Shown here piece by piece: positions 1-9,994 of a stretch of DNA of 45,524 nt. The first letter of the stretch is position 1; every line of letters begins with the position of its first letter. This DNA comes from Aureispira sp. CCB-QB1 (GTDB taxonomy: Bacteria > Bacteroidota > Bacteroidia > Chitinophagales > Saprospiraceae), in contig CAMBRK010000031.1 of assembly GCA_945870185.1 (NCBI GenBank), positions 1-45,524 of the forward strand, read 5' to 3'. Both the position numbers and the translations under genes were made by a program. The notes beneath the pieces were generated by a model that saw nothing but the letters and a program-made list of their open reading frames with translations, did not search any database and was not told the origin of the DNA.

Positions 1-1010
1 GTTTGTTTCAACAATGCACATCCTTCAATCAAAATATAGGAAATTGGAATACTGGTTCGGTAACAACCATGCGTGATATGTTTGCGTCTGCCACATCCTT
101 CAACCAAAACATTGGAAGCTGGAATACTGGTGCGGTGACGGATATGGCTGGTATGTTTGATTCTGCCACAGCCTTCAACCAAAACATTGGAAGCTGGTCC
201 TTGAATGCCAATGTTAATTTGAGCAGTATGTTAGACAACTCCGGTATGGATTGTGCCAATTATTCTGCCACGCTTATTGGGTGGAATGCCAATCCAAGCA
301 CGCCTAACGGCAGAACACTTGGTGCCTTGGGCAGAACCTATGGTCCGACAGCCACGGCAGCCAGAGCCAATTTGATTGGAGCTAAAGGGTGGACCATTAC
401 CGGTGATACGCCTTTTGATGCAGGAGCAGCATCTTCCACACCCACACTTTGTATCAACACCGCTTTAACCAGCATCACACATGCAACAACTGGAGCAACG
501 GGAATCGGTACAGCCACTGGATTGCCAGCAGGTGTTACAGCTGTATGGGCAAGTAACACGATCACGATCAGCGGTACACCGACAGCAAGTGGAATATTCA
601 CTTACAGCATCCCATTAACGGGCGATTGTAGCAGTGTGAATGCTACGGGTACGATCGTGGTAACACCGAATAACACGGCCGGAGTAGCTTCGAGCAGTCC
701 GACCTTATGTATCAACACGGCATTAACGAATATAACGCATACCACGACGGGTGTATCGAGCATCAGCGATGCCGGCGTGAGTGGTGCCAACGGCTTACCT
801 GCCAGGGTAAGTGCATCATGGGCAAGTAACACGATCACGATCAGCGGCACGCCGACAGTATCGGGCACATTCAGCTACAGCATCCCGTTGACAGGAGGAT
901 GCAGCAGTACCCATTTCACGGGTAAGATCAGGGTGAACATCAACACGGCAACACCAGAGTGCCCACCTGTAAAGTGTGGTACAGCGACGATACAGGTGAA
1001 TATTAATTAA
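1..1010 (+). CDS. BspA-like (DUF285) surface protein with Ig-like repeats, 3' part
   Basis: The reading frame is open at the left edge, so this is only the C-terminal ~335 residues of a larger protein. It starts inside about three ~29-residue repeats of the type [20 protein letters not shown], characteristic of the DUF285/BspA family of cell-surface repeat proteins. Two ~85-residue Ig-like repeats follow, each with the signature TITISGTPT followed by YSIPLTG.CSS. The family is generally exported and adhesive, but no signal peptide is visible because the N-terminus lies outside. The protein ends in IQVNIN without a recognisable type IX sorting domain, which is unusual if it is surface-attached by T9SS. 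The two Ig repeats are also closely similar at DNA level. Sure of the family, not of the role. Confidence 0.85.
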   Translation, partial: LFQQCTSFNQNIGNWNTGSVTTMRDMFASATSFNQNIGSWNTGAVTDMAGMFDSATAFNQNIGSWSLNANVNLSSMLDNSGMDCANYSATLIGWNANPSTPNGRTLGALGRTYGPTATAARANLIGAKGWTITGDTPFDAGAASSTPTLCINTALTSITHATTGATGIGTATGLPAGVTAVWASNTITISGTPTASGIFTYSIPLTGDCSSVNATGTIVVTPNNTAGVASSSPTLCINTALTNITHTTTGVSSISDAGVSGANGLPARVSASWASNTITISGTPTVSGTFSYSIPLTGGCSSTHFTGKIRVNINTATPECPPVKCGTATIQVNIN

Positions 1011-1148
1011 AGGGTTAATAGGGTATTAGTTAATGGTGCAAACTTAATGGTTAATGAGTAAACATTGTCGAATTGTCACACCTTCCTGACTGACTGACCG
1101 TTAATCGGCATGCAGGATAATAAAGAATAACGCTTTCATAAAGAGGGG

Positions 1149-1176
1149 CCTTCACAAAAGAGTGAGGTTTTTTTTT
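1149..1176 (+). terminator. Probable intrinsic terminator of the BspA-like gene
   Basis: An imperfect hairpin (CCTTCAC and GTGAGG around a short A-rich loop) is followed by nine T residues. It lies about 140 bp after the stop codon. The rest of the 1011-1391 gap shows only AT-rich sequence with repeated GGTTAAT words just after the gene. Confidence 0.65.
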
Positions 1177-1391
1177 GTATATACCTGATCGGATGACTCC
1201 AATATACTGTGGAATTGCGGAACTGCATATTTTCGGAACTATATGATTAGCAGGTTAAAAGAAATATTATGTTGATGACCAACTCAATACGGACGCAGGT
1301 AGCTATGGTATTCATCCTATGTGTTTTGAAAATATGTTGAACTTTATGCTAAATTTTCATCAAATCATTCAACATGATGTATACGTTTTCA

Positions 1392-1424
1392 TTTGACATA
1401 TTATATCAGATATTGCTACCTTTG
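1392..1424 (+). promoter_or_regulatory. Bacteroidota-type promoter for the AlkD-like gene
   Basis: TTTG at 1392-1395, a 21-nt spacer and TACCTTTG at 1417-1424 match the Bacteroidota consensus TTTG-N19-21-TAnnTTTG. Transcription would start near 1430, downstream of the ATG at 1393, so the coding start must be the ATG at 1444. Confidence 0.75.
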
Positions 1425-1443
1425 TTTCAAATTTTTCTATGTC

Positions 1444-2124
1444 ATGAAAAGTAATGATCTATTTGACATCATTAAGGCATGGTGTCTACAACAATCCAAT
1501 CCGAAGGCAGCATTAGCCATGAGCGCTTACATGAAAAATCAGTTTGAATTTTATGGTATTAATGCTCCGGTTAGAAAGGCTTTTGTTGCCACTTTCAAGA
1601 AGGATTATGGTAATCATATCATGGATGAACTTCCTGAATTGACCCGATGGCTTTGGAATGATGATCATCGGGAGAGTCAATATATAGCGCTAGATTTATG
1701 GGCAGCATATATAAAGAAGATGAATCCTGATGTTTTGCCACAACTGGAAAACATGATCATTACCAAATCATGGTGGGATACAGTGGATGGTATAGCTCCG
1801 ACATTGGTTGGACAAATCATGAAACGATATCCTGAGGTTAGGGATATCTACATTGATCGTTGGATCATAAGCCAAAATATGTGGCTTCAGCGATCTGCCA
1901 TTATTTTTCAACTTAAATATGGAAAGGATACTGACTGGGATTTGCTATGTGAAGCCATTTTGCAACATGAACATTCCAAAGAGTTTTTTATTCGCAAAGC
2001 TCAAGGTTGGGCATTGAGGCAATATAGTAGATTTGCTCCTGACAAAGTGTTGGATTTTGTATCGGTCAATCCGCAATTGTCTGGTCTTACCAAAAAAGAA
2101 GCATTAAGAAGAATAAAGGAATGA
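1444..2124 (+). CDS. DNA alkylation repair protein, AlkD-like HEAT-repeat family
   Basis: The 226-residue all-helical protein matches the AlkD/DNA alkylation repair family (PF08713), whose members excise alkylated bases such as N3- and N7-alkyl purines using a HEAT-like fold that grips the DNA. The conserved stretch SWWDTVDGIAPTLVGQIMK and the later IRKAQGWALRQY are typical. Length is close to the usual 230-240. The start is placed at the ATG at 1444 (MKSNDLFDII) and not at an in-frame ATG at 1393, because a good promoter lies between them. The gene stands alone, with convergent tilS downstream. Family assignment is firm; substrate range is inferred. Confidence 0.85.
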   Translation: MKSNDLFDIIKAWCLQQSNPKAALAMSAYMKNQFEFYGINAPVRKAFVATFKKDYGNHIMDELPELTRWLWNDDHRESQYIALDLWAAYIKKMNPDVLPQLENMIITKSWWDTVDGIAPTLVGQIMKRYPEVRDIYIDRWIISQNMWLQRSAIIFQLKYGKDTDWDLLCEAILQHEHSKEFFIRKAQGWALRQYSRFAPDKVLDFVSVNPQLSGLTKKEALRRIKE

Positions 2125-2324
2125 TGCTACTTATGGGTTAATTTTAAACCTGAGTCCGCTTAGAAATGTCAAAAATGATGTAATGCCACTAAGAATCCAA
2201 GACACTAGGGTCAATAAATAAATGATTTTCAACTGATTGGAATTAATGATTCTTTGTGTTTTTGTGCCTTTAACGCTTTAATGCGTCACAAGTTGTGGCA
2301 AAAATTATACTTTTAGTAGCGTAA

Positions 2325-3635
2325 TCAATCCTTTAGTGCTGAGATACGCAGGATGGATTGAGTACCTTCTGATATTTTGACATCATCCGATATGGTCAAC
2401 ATTGTGATGGCCATGATTTTTTCTGAATCTTCTAGGATCATTACTTCATTTTTTTCAAAAATAGAAAGCTTCTTATTGATCAGGAGGTCTTTTACTTTTT
2501 GTGTTTTTCCATTCAGGCCTAGTGGTTTATATCTGTCACCAGCTTTCCTGCTTCGAAGGGTCACAGGGAAACTTATTTTTTCAATATCTAAAAATAGACA
2601 ATTAGGGTCGAACGTAGTGATTACCTCATTTTGGACCATCATAAATGCTAGTGATCCATCATACCGAAGTAAATCATTTATATCATGAAAGATTATACTT
2701 TGGATAGGTTCCGCTGAAGACTTGACTTTAATACATAATTGGTCTTGGTGCATCGTAGCGATAAAGTTGGGAGTTAAGAATACACTGCCTTGGTCTGCGT
2801 TTAAAATGTCATTGGTTTGACCCACATTGTATCCAAAATCTTGAATCAAAGCATACAACAAAGCTGCATCTACACCTGTGTTTTTGATTTTTTGTAAATC
2901 AATAACTGTAGCTTCGTTTTGGATAGAAATATAATCTTTCCTGTGCTTTTCAATTAAAAAATCCAATAGCTCTGAAGATTCTTTTAAATGATGGATAGAT
3001 ACATCCAAGCCCTTGAAACTTCGCTCATCTGCATTGCTTAATGAAGGCATCACATGATGTCTGATGTGATTTCTGAGATAATCATCTTTAGTGTTGCTAC
3101 TGTCTTCCCTATACGGGATTTGAAGAGTTGCTGCATAAGTATCTATGTCTTCTCTACTAGCCCAAAGTAAAGGCCGAATGATATTTTGATTTTTGGGCTG
3201 AATAGAAGACAATCCTACCAACCCTGAACCGCGCAATAAATGGATCAAAAACGTTTCACGCCAGTCATCTTTATGGTGTGCAGTAGCTATTTGACCATAA
3301 CCTTTGGAATGAGCCAATTCGTTTAGCCATTGATATCGAATAGACCTTGCAGTATCATGCATATTTCCAATAGCAAAAATTACAGGGTCAATATCGTGTC
3401 TAAAAAAAGGGATATTCCATTGCTTTGCAAAGTCTTCAACAAAAAGTGCATCCTTTTCGGACTCTGCTTCTCGAAGATGATGTTGGATATGGCCGATACC
3501 AAAAGGTAAACCTGACTTCATAAAAAGATCAGTCATCACCATGGAATCTTTGCCTCCAGATACTGCAAGTAGGGTAGGTTGGTCGTAATGAAGTATTTTT
3601 TTATCGTGGATATAGGTTAGAAACTTATCAATCAT
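2325..3635 (-). CDS. tilS: tRNA(Ile)-lysidine synthase
   Basis: TilS ligates lysine onto C34 of the tRNA-Ile CAU precursor in the cytoplasm, using ATP, so that AUA is read as isoleucine. The PP-loop motif SGGKDS is at residues 26-31 of the 436-residue protein, followed by the N-type PP-ATPase domain and HHKDDWRETFLIHLLRGSGL. A C-terminal TilS domain contains FPVTLRSRKAGDRYKPLG. The frame is open upstream to a TTG at 3677, but that codon is inside a promoter -7 box (3675-3682), so the ATG at 3635 is preferred. It follows the ABC exporter gene on the same strand with a ~150-bp gap and probably has its own promoter. Confidence 0.93.
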   Translation of the reverse strand: MIDKFLTYIHDKKILHYDQPTLLAVSGGKDSMVMTDLFMKSGLPFGIGHIQHHLREAESEKDALFVEDFAKQWNIPFFRHDIDPVIFAIGNMHDTARSIRYQWLNELAHSKGYGQIATAHHKDDWRETFLIHLLRGSGLVGLSSIQPKNQNIIRPLLWASREDIDTYAATLQIPYREDSSNTKDDYLRNHIRHHVMPSLSNADERSFKGLDVSIHHLKESSELLDFLIEKHRKDYISIQNEATVIDLQKIKNTGVDAALLYALIQDFGYNVGQTNDILNADQGSVFLTPNFIATMHQDQLCIKVKSSAEPIQSIIFHDINDLLRYDGSLAFMMVQNEVITTFDPNCLFLDIEKISFPVTLRSRKAGDRYKPLGLNGKTQKVKDLLINKKLSIFEKNEVMILEDSEKIMAITMLTISDDVKISEGTQSILRISALKD

Positions 3636-3674
3636 TAGTTTAACACTTGAAAAGGTTGATTTCGGCACACGCTG

Positions 3675-3682
3675 CAAAAGTA
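3675..3682 (-). promoter_or_regulatory. -7 element upstream of tilS
   Basis: On the minus strand the sequence reads TACTTTTG, matching TAnnTTTG, about 40 nt before the tilS ATG. No convincing -33 TTTG is seen. Its position argues against translation starting at TTG 3677. Confidence 0.55.
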
Positions 3683-3783
3683 CATTTTTTAATAGTTTTT
3701 ATAGTTATCAGAAATAAATTTATGCTTAAGCTCTAAAACTGCTCAACAACCATTTTACAAAATATGAATCTAGCCCATATTGG

Positions 3784-5547
3784 CTAGCTTAAAGTGATCT
3801 TTTCATTTTTACGCTCACCGATCTGCTGTCTCCACATCGCATAGTACAATCCTTTTTCTTGAAGTAGACTTTCGTGAGATCCCATTTCGATGATTTCTCC
3901 TTTTTCGAGCACAAAAATCCTATCGGCATGCATAATTGTAGAAAGACGGTGGGCAATGAGCACCATGATATGCTGTTTAGTGGCTGAAATTTCTTTAATG
4001 GTATCCGTAATTTCCGTTTCCGTAATAGAGTCAAGTGCTGAAGTGGCCTCATCAAATACAATCAATTTCGGATTTCTTAACAAGGCTCGGGCAATAGAAA
4101 GTCTTTGTTTTTCACCGCCAGAAATCTTGATACCACCTTCGCCAATGATAGAGTCTATGCCGTTTTCACTGCGGGCTAGTAGATTTTGACACGCTGACTT
4201 ATTCAATACAGCATATATGTCTTCATCCGTTGCTTTGGGATTAACAAAAAGAAGGTTTTCTTTTATCGTTCCAGAAAACAGTTGGGTGTCTTGGGTCACA
4301 AAACCTATTTGGTGTCTTACTTCTTCTATGTCAAGGTCAAGAGAATCTACATCATTGTACAAAACGCGACCTTCTCCAGGCGTATATAAACCCACTAACA
4401 ATTTGACCATAGTTGTTTTGCCCGAACCTGAAGGCCCGACAAATGCAATTGTCTGTCCCTTTTTTACATCGAAGCTAATATTTTGTAAGGCATTGGTAGA
4501 TCCTGATTTATGCTTGAAAGAAACTTTATCAAAAGCAAATCGCTCCAGACTGTTAATCTTTTTAGGTTGCTCAGGTTTTACTTCTATCGGCGAACTCATG
4601 ATGGTTTTGAAATTATTCATAGACGCTTCTGCTTCCCGATAAGAGAGGATGACATTACCCATTTCTTGAAGTGGACCGAAAATAAAAAACGAATAAAACT
4701 GTAAGGTCATCAGTTGTCCCACAGTAAGCTCGTTTTTGAAGATCAAGACCAATAAAAAAAACATAATAGATTGTCTCAGGAAATTAACAAATGTTCCTTG
4801 TACAAAACTTATACTTCTGATATCCTTTACTTTTTTGAGTTCAAGTTGTAAGATTTTCATGGTAGACATATTGAGTCTTCTGACCTCTTGATTGGTCAGG
4901 CCCAGACTTTTGACAAGTTCTATGTTACGAAGACTTTCAGTAGTGGCTCCCGCCAAAATATTGGTTTCTTTGACGATGTTTTTTTGAATGATTTTGATCT
5001 TTTTACTTAGAAAGTTAGTCAAAGCAAACAATAAAAACGAAGCAAAAAAGTAAATAAATATAAGGCGTGGCTCTACCGAGAATGCATAAATCATCACAAA
5101 AACAATACCCACCAATGATGCAAACAATACGTTAATACAATTGGAAATAAATTTTTCGGTATCGGCACGCACTTTCTGCAATATATTGAGTGTCTCTCCA
5201 CTACGTTGGTCTTCAAATTGTTGAAAAGGTAGCTTTAATGAATGTTTGAGTCCATCGGTATAAACTTTGGCTCCAAATTGCTGAATGATGAGACTAGTAA
5301 CATAGTCTTGAAATGCTTTTGCAATGCGACTCACCATAGCTACACCAATTGCTGCAAGTATTAATAAACCTACACCATGTATAAATTCATTTTGTGTATA
5401 AGCAGCCGGTTTTGAAGCGAATCTATCGATTATTTTTCCAAAAATATAAGGGTCAAGCAACGAAAACGTCTGATTGATGGCAGCAAGTAGTAAAGCCAAA
5501 AAGATAAGTCCTTTATAGTTTTTTAGGTATTGAAAAAGTAATTGCAT
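3784..5547 (-). CDS. ABC exporter, MsbA/MdlB-like, fused membrane and ATPase domains
   Basis: This is a 587-residue half-transporter with an N-terminal six-helix transmembrane domain (~10-310) and a C-terminal nucleotide-binding domain. Walker A GPSGSGKTT begins at residue 371, the signature SGGEKQRLS at 476, Walker B is LIVFDEATSALD, and the switch histidine is H533 in AHRLSTI. Such homodimeric exporters move lipids, drugs or peptides across the inner membrane; the substrate cannot be told from the sequence. There is no peptidase or C39 domain. It is divergent from the S9 peptidase gene and upstream of tilS. Confidence 0.9.
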   Translation of the reverse strand: MQLLFQYLKNYKGLIFLALLLAAINQTFSLLDPYIFGKIIDRFASKPAAYTQNEFIHGVGLLILAAIGVAMVSRIAKAFQDYVTSLIIQQFGAKVYTDGLKHSLKLPFQQFEDQRSGETLNILQKVRADTEKFISNCINVLFASLVGIVFVMIYAFSVEPRLIFIYFFASFLLFALTNFLSKKIKIIQKNIVKETNILAGATTESLRNIELVKSLGLTNQEVRRLNMSTMKILQLELKKVKDIRSISFVQGTFVNFLRQSIMFFLLVLIFKNELTVGQLMTLQFYSFFIFGPLQEMGNVILSYREAEASMNNFKTIMSSPIEVKPEQPKKINSLERFAFDKVSFKHKSGSTNALQNISFDVKKGQTIAFVGPSGSGKTTMVKLLVGLYTPGEGRVLYNDVDSLDLDIEEVRHQIGFVTQDTQLFSGTIKENLLFVNPKATDEDIYAVLNKSACQNLLARSENGIDSIIGEGGIKISGGEKQRLSIARALLRNPKLIVFDEATSALDSITETEITDTIKEISATKQHIMVLIAHRLSTIMHADRIFVLEKGEIIEMGSHESLLQEKGLYYAMWRQQIGERKNEKITLS

Positions 5548-5733
5548 GCAGTGAAGTTATATAAAAATTCTAAAAAAGACATCTGTAATGACGACAAATA
5601 ACGCATACTAACCTAAAAAAATGCTTTATTGTTTATCTTGCGCTATCCTTCGTCTTTAATTTTTATCATTTGGTATATGGCTTACAACTAATTTCCAAAA
5701 TAAACCGTTTAGAATGGTAAAATCATTAAAATT

Positions 5734-8373
5734 ATGCGAATTTTATTCATCTTAATAACTTTTTTTGTAATGACATGGAGCAGTAATGCGCAAAAGACAC
5801 CGCTTTTAGATAGGGATTTGTTTTTCGGTAATCCTGAGATATCTTCAGGTCAGATCAGCCCTGATGGGCAATGGATATCCTTTATGAAATCTTATAACGG
5901 TATCATGAATGTATGGGTCAAAAAGATCAATGATCCTTTTGATAAAGCTAAGCCACTGACAGATAGTGCGAGACCATTGTATGGATATTTTTGGACGGAC
6001 GACAGTAAGTATATTCTGTATGTTAAAGACAAAGACGGCGATGAAAACATTAATGTTTTTGCCGTAAACCCTACAGCTACGCCATCAGCTAATGGCGTTC
6101 CTGACTCAAGAAACTTGACACCTAAAGACGAAGTAACAGCACAAATTTACAATGTGAGTCAAAATAATCCTGATTTGATGATGATCGGACTCAATGATCG
6201 AGATAAAGCTTGGCATGATTTGTACGAATTGAAAATTTCAACAGGTGAGTTGAATTTAAAGTACGAAAACAAAGACAGAATCACAGGTTATGATTTTGAC
6301 TGGAATGACAAATTGAGAATGTTGTACCGAACAGACGAAAAAGGTTCCACCACATTCTTAAACATAAATGCAGATCAATCATTGACTCCCATTTATGAGA
6401 CATTGGTGACTGAAACGGCTTACAGTAGTGGTTGGAATGCGGATAACACAGAGTTTTATTTAGTAACTAATGTTGGAGACTTGGACAAATCAGCCCTGTT
6501 TTTGATGAATCCTGTTACCAAAACAAAGGTTAAAATAGAAAGTGATCCTGAAAATAAAGTGGATTTCGGTGGATTGTATGTCGATAGAAACACCAGGAAA
6601 ATCATTTCTACATCTTACACATTGGATAAAACCAAGTACTATTGGAAAGATAAAAAATGGGAAACGATGTATAAAGAATTGAAAGCAAAGTTTCCTGGTA
6701 GAGAGGTAGATTTTCAAAGCAATACGAAGGATTATAGTAAGTTTTTGATAGCGGTTTGGGGAGATAAGTATGCATCAGAAGTTCATGCATACGATGCCAA
6801 AACCAAAAAGGTTACATTCCAATATACAGGCAGACCAAAATTAAAGGAGGTAGAACAACATCTTTCGCCAATGAAACTAATTACATACAAGAGTAGTGAC
6901 GGATTAGAAATACCGGCCTACCTGACTGTTCCTGTAGGTATGGATTCAAAAAATTTACCAGTAGTTGTTTTGGTTCATGGTGGACCCAAAGGACCAAGAG
7001 ATAATTGGGGATACAATGCGGAAGCTCAGTTCCTAGCCAATAGAGGATATGCGGTACTACAACCAAACTTCAGAGCAAGTGGTGGATATGGCAAAAAATT
7101 CCAAAATGGTGGAGATCTTCAATGGGGCAAACTCATGCAAGATGATATCACATGGGGCGTAAAACACTTAATCAAAGAAGGCATTGCCAATAAAGACAAA
7201 GTCGCGATCATGGGTGGAAGTTATGGTGGTTATGCGACATTGGCAGGATTGGCATTCACACCTGATGTGTACGCTTGTGGTGTAGATATCGTAGGACCAA
7301 GCAATATATTTACATTGTTGGAGTCCGTTCCCGCATATTGGGAGGCTGGTAGAGCATTTTTGTACGGCATGGTCGGTGATCCTAATACAGAAGCCGGCAA
7401 GAAGCTCATCAAAGATGCAAGTCCATTATTTAGTGTAGATAAGATCAACAAACCATTGCTCATCATTCAAGGTGCCAATGACCCAAGGGTAAAACAAGCA
7501 GAAGCTGACCAAATCGTCATAGCGCTAAGAGAAAAAGGCAAAAAAGTGGATTATCTATTGGCAAAAGACGAAGGCCATGGATTTGCAAAACCACTGAACA
7601 AAAAAGCAATGTACGCTAAAGTGGAACAATTTCTTTCAGAAACTTTGGGTGGAAGATACCAAAAAGAAATGGCAGATGATGTAAAGTCGACCTTAGAAAA
7701 TTTGACCGTGGACATTAAAACTGTTACTTACGTTCCTAAGTCTGAAATAAAGACAACCAGCGCATTACCTGCAATCAAAAATGCTATCAGTGAAGGTACA
7801 ACCGATTTCGATATGAGCATAGCTGTAGCAGGCCAAAACATTCCTATGCAGATGAAACGAACGATCACTAAAGACGGTGACCATTGGTTGATCAAAGATG
7901 AGTCAAAAAGCCCTATGGGAGACATGTCAGATGTACTGAAGTGCAAAGCTGATTTTACACCGGTGTCTCGTACCATGAATCAAGGAGGCCAAGAAATACC
8001 TATGACTTTTGCGGATAATAAAGCAACCGTCAGTATGGGTGGACAAAAGATGGAAATGGACTTTGATGGCGCTTTTATGGCGGATGGTCCTGGTTCCGAC
8101 TATGTAATCGGCGGACTAGACCTTAAGCCTGGTTATTCACTTGCGTACAGCATACCTGATATGATGACCATGAAAGCCAAAAAAGTAGTCCTCACCGTCA
8201 AAGAACCTGAAAAAATGGGTGACAAAAATTATCATGTAGTGGAAGTGGTAAGCCATGAAAATGAAACAGACAAAACTACTTATTGGATCAATATGAGCAC
8301 CAAATCTGCAGATAAAATAGTACAAGTCATCCCTGCAATGCAAAATGCAGTGATGACGATCATCAAAAAATAG
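5734..8373 (+). CDS. Secreted S9 prolyl oligopeptidase-like peptidase with a C-terminal extension
   Basis: A signal peptide ([20 protein letters not shown]) precedes a beta-propeller region (~30-370) with a TolB/WD40-like SPDGQWISF motif, then an alpha/beta-hydrolase domain. The catalytic triad is visible: S496 in GGSYGG, D583 in GANDPRV and H615 in DEGHGF. The family cleaves oligopeptides, usually at proline or acyl-amino-acid sites, here in the periplasm or outside. After the hydrolase domain (~645) there are ~230 more residues, rich in Met, Asp and Lys, predicted mainly beta. They are not part of normal ~650-residue S9 enzymes and look like a fused, DUF3108-like barrel domain (tentative). 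A strong terminator follows. Confidence 0.92.
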   Translation: MRILFILITFFVMTWSSNAQKTPLLDRDLFFGNPEISSGQISPDGQWISFMKSYNGIMNVWVKKINDPFDKAKPLTDSARPLYGYFWTDDSKYILYVKDKDGDENINVFAVNPTATPSANGVPDSRNLTPKDEVTAQIYNVSQNNPDLMMIGLNDRDKAWHDLYELKISTGELNLKYENKDRITGYDFDWNDKLRMLYRTDEKGSTTFLNINADQSLTPIYETLVTETAYSSGWNADNTEFYLVTNVGDLDKSALFLMNPVTKTKVKIESDPENKVDFGGLYVDRNTRKIISTSYTLDKTKYYWKDKKWETMYKELKAKFPGREVDFQSNTKDYSKFLIAVWGDKYASEVHAYDAKTKKVTFQYTGRPKLKEVEQHLSPMKLITYKSSDGLEIPAYLTVPVGMDSKNLPVVVLVHGGPKGPRDNWGYNAEAQFLANRGYAVLQPNFRASGGYGKKFQNGGDLQWGKLMQDDITWGVKHLIKEGIANKDKVAIMGGSYGGYATLAGLAFTPDVYACGVDIVGPSNIFTLLESVPAYWEAGRAFLYGMVGDPNTEAGKKLIKDASPLFSVDKINKPLLIIQGANDPRVKQAEADQIVIALREKGKKVDYLLAKDEGHGFAKPLNKKAMYAKVEQFLSETLGGRYQKEMADDVKSTLENLTVDIKTVTYVPKSEIKTTSALPAIKNAISEGTTDFDMSIAVAGQNIPMQMKRTITKDGDHWLIKDESKSPMGDMSDVLKCKADFTPVSRTMNQGGQEIPMTFADNKATVSMGGQKMEMDFDGAFMADGPGSDYVIGGLDLKPGYSLAYSIPDMMTMKAKKVVLTVKEPEKMGDKNYHVVEVVSHENETDKTTYWINMSTKSADKIVQVIPAMQNAVMTIIKK

Positions 8374-8395
8374 GTTTAGACAGTTTTTGCACAGT

Positions 8396-8438
8396 AAAAA
8401 GTTGCATTTCTATAGGTGGAAATGCAACTTTTTTTTTG
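8396..8438 (+). terminator. Intrinsic terminator of the S9 peptidase gene
   Basis: A perfect 10-bp stem, GTTGCATTTC at 8401-8410 and GAAATGCAAC at 8419-8428, with an 8-nt loop. It is preceded by five A and followed by nine T, so it could also work on the opposite strand. Confidence 0.93.
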
Positions 8439-8523
8439 TGTACATGGCTACGGTATACAGATAGATTTTGGTATTAAAAAGATAATAATTGGTCTGAATA
8501 TATAATAAAAACTTATCATTCAT

Positions 8524-8531
8524 TACTTTTG
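8524..8531 (+). promoter_or_regulatory. -7 element for the 8636 lipoprotein gene
   Basis: TACTTTTG matches TAnnTTTG, but no TTTG is found at the expected distance upstream. It implies a ~100-nt leader. Confidence 0.45.
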
Positions 8532-8635
8532 CACTCGAAAAGGCAGATTTTGACCTATCTTCAAAAAGTACATTTTTAGTGGTCTAATGGATCACTTCAT
8601 TTTTTAATCTTTAATGAACTCATCAATATCACAAA

Positions 8636-9217
8636 ATGAATCATAAAATTTTCTTCTTTTTACTATCTGTCATCATATTTCACTCCTGTAAAGAAGGCGG
8701 TATAAGTCCTGGTAAAGGAGGCAATGTGTCTGTCCTACCCGTAATCGACCAATATATGCTTAGTAACCAAGACGGCATGAAAGATAGTCTCGTTCAAGCT
8801 CATCGAAGAGCAGCTGAAGTCATCATTAATAATAGAATCAAAACAAGTGCACAGACTACTACAAATGCATTAGAGAAGGATAATTGGCATTATGAAGCTT
8901 TTCTAAAAGGGAGTAATATGACTTTTGGCTCTGATCTCAAAGGAGGCTGGATCGACTTCAAAGAACAGAATAATTATAGTTATGGAAGTTTTGATCAGCC
9001 ATTGGGAGGTGGCAAGTACCATTTGGATACCGATAAGAATTTACTCATTTTAGTGGATGCAGATAGCAGGGTCAAGCCCCAAGAATTTCAGATTATGCAA
9101 AATGGAGACGGTTTGGTACTAGTAGGACAACCTATTTACGCAGACAATAATATGCAAGTCAAGTTGAACCGTAAAGCAGGATTTCCTGTCAAGCCTACAG
9201 CCCCACCATTGCAATAA
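8636..9217 (+). CDS. Putative lipoprotein of unknown function
   Basis: A 193-residue protein with a lipoprotein signal: hydrophobic core FFFLLSVIIF and lipobox HSC at Cys18. The mature part has a helical segment (DSLVQAHRRAAEVIINNRIK) and then a beta-rich half with several Gly/Asn turns, ending in a Pro-rich tail (PVKPTAPPLQ). I do not recognise the family. It is convergent with the BtuF-like gene, the two stop codons being only 3 bp apart. Likely anchored in the outer or inner membrane facing the periplasm. Confidence 0.75.
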   Translation: MNHKIFFFLLSVIIFHSCKEGGISPGKGGNVSVLPVIDQYMLSNQDGMKDSLVQAHRRAAEVIINNRIKTSAQTTTNALEKDNWHYEAFLKGSNMTFGSDLKGGWIDFKEQNNYSYGSFDQPLGGGKYHLDTDKNLLILVDADSRVKPQEFQIMQNGDGLVLVGQPIYADNNMQVKLNRKAGFPVKPTAPPLQ

Positions 9218-9220
9218 GTA

Positions 9221-9994
9221 TTATTTACCTAAATTCAATTTCAGTGTCTTGAAATATTCCTTAGCCACTAACAATCTGGTACCATACCAGCTAAATATTT
9301 CCCCATCTACTAAGATGATTTTACTCTGAACCCATGATGAAAGTTCGATGATATCTGATTCCTTAAAAGGGTAGGGCTCTGAGGATAGAAATATCAAATC
9401 AGGATTTTTACTTGCTATATCTTCTATGCTCATTATAGGATAACGATCCTGGTCTCCAAAGACATTTTGATATCCAAATTTTTCCAAGAGGTGATGTATA
9501 AAGGTGTCATGTCCTATGGTCATCCATGGATTTTTCCATATAAGGTAGCAAGCACTTGTTTTTTCTGAGATGGAAATGGTATTCAGCTGTTCTAAACCAG
9601 ATAAGATATCTTGTATATCTAAGTTTGTAAAAATTTTATTCATATCAAGAATAAAATTTATGGTATCTCCTACATTTTTGATATCACTCACATAAACTGG
9701 AAAAAGTTGTTCAAGTTCAGTAATATCTTCCATTCTGTTTTCTTCCTTGTTGGCAATGATTAGGTCAGGTTGCAAACCTATGATATCATGAATTCTGGGA
9801 TTTTTGGTGCCACCTATGACCGTGGTTTTAGATCTTAAGTCTGATGGGTGCACGCAAAATTTTGTAACTCCAATGATCTGATCTCCTAGACCCAAATCTA
9901 CTAAGGTCTCCGTGAGAGAAGGTACCAATGATATGATGCGTACGGGCACTTGTGAGAGATGACATGATCTACCCAACTGATCGATCAAAGTCAT
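9221..9994 (-). CDS. Helical-backbone metal receptor (BtuF/FecB-like), no signal peptide
   Basis: The 257-residue protein matches class III substrate-binding proteins of ABC importers for cobalamin, haem or Fe-siderophores. It opens with RIISLVPSLTETLVDLGLGD, typical of BtuF-like proteins, then ILGLQPDLII-type sequence (IIGLQPDLIIANKEEN). No signal peptide or lipobox is visible at the N-terminus (MTLIDQLGRSCHLSQ), so it may be cytoplasmic, as for many Bacteroidota relatives, or the start may be wrong. Its ATG overlaps the stop codon of the DUF1684 gene (ATGA), indicating translational coupling as the last gene of a four-gene operon. No ABC permease is nearby. The ligand is not predictable. 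Confidence 0.8.
   Translation of the reverse strand: MTLIDQLGRSCHLSQVPVRIISLVPSLTETLVDLGLGDQIIGVTKFCVHPSDLRSKTTVIGGTKNPRIHDIIGLQPDLIIANKEENRMEDITELEQLFPVYVSDIKNVGDTINFILDMNKIFTNLDIQDILSGLEQLNTISISEKTSACYLIWKNPWMTIGHDTFIHHLLEKFGYQNVFGDQDRYPIMSIEDIASKNPDLIFLSSEPYPFKESDIIELSSWVQSKIILVDGEIFSWYGTRLLVAKEYFKTLKLNLGK

Noticed and set aside
60-900. Direct repeats that could suggest a repeat array such as CRISPR
   Set aside because: The repeats are in-frame DUF285 and Ig-like coding repeats, not short identical repeats with unique spacers.
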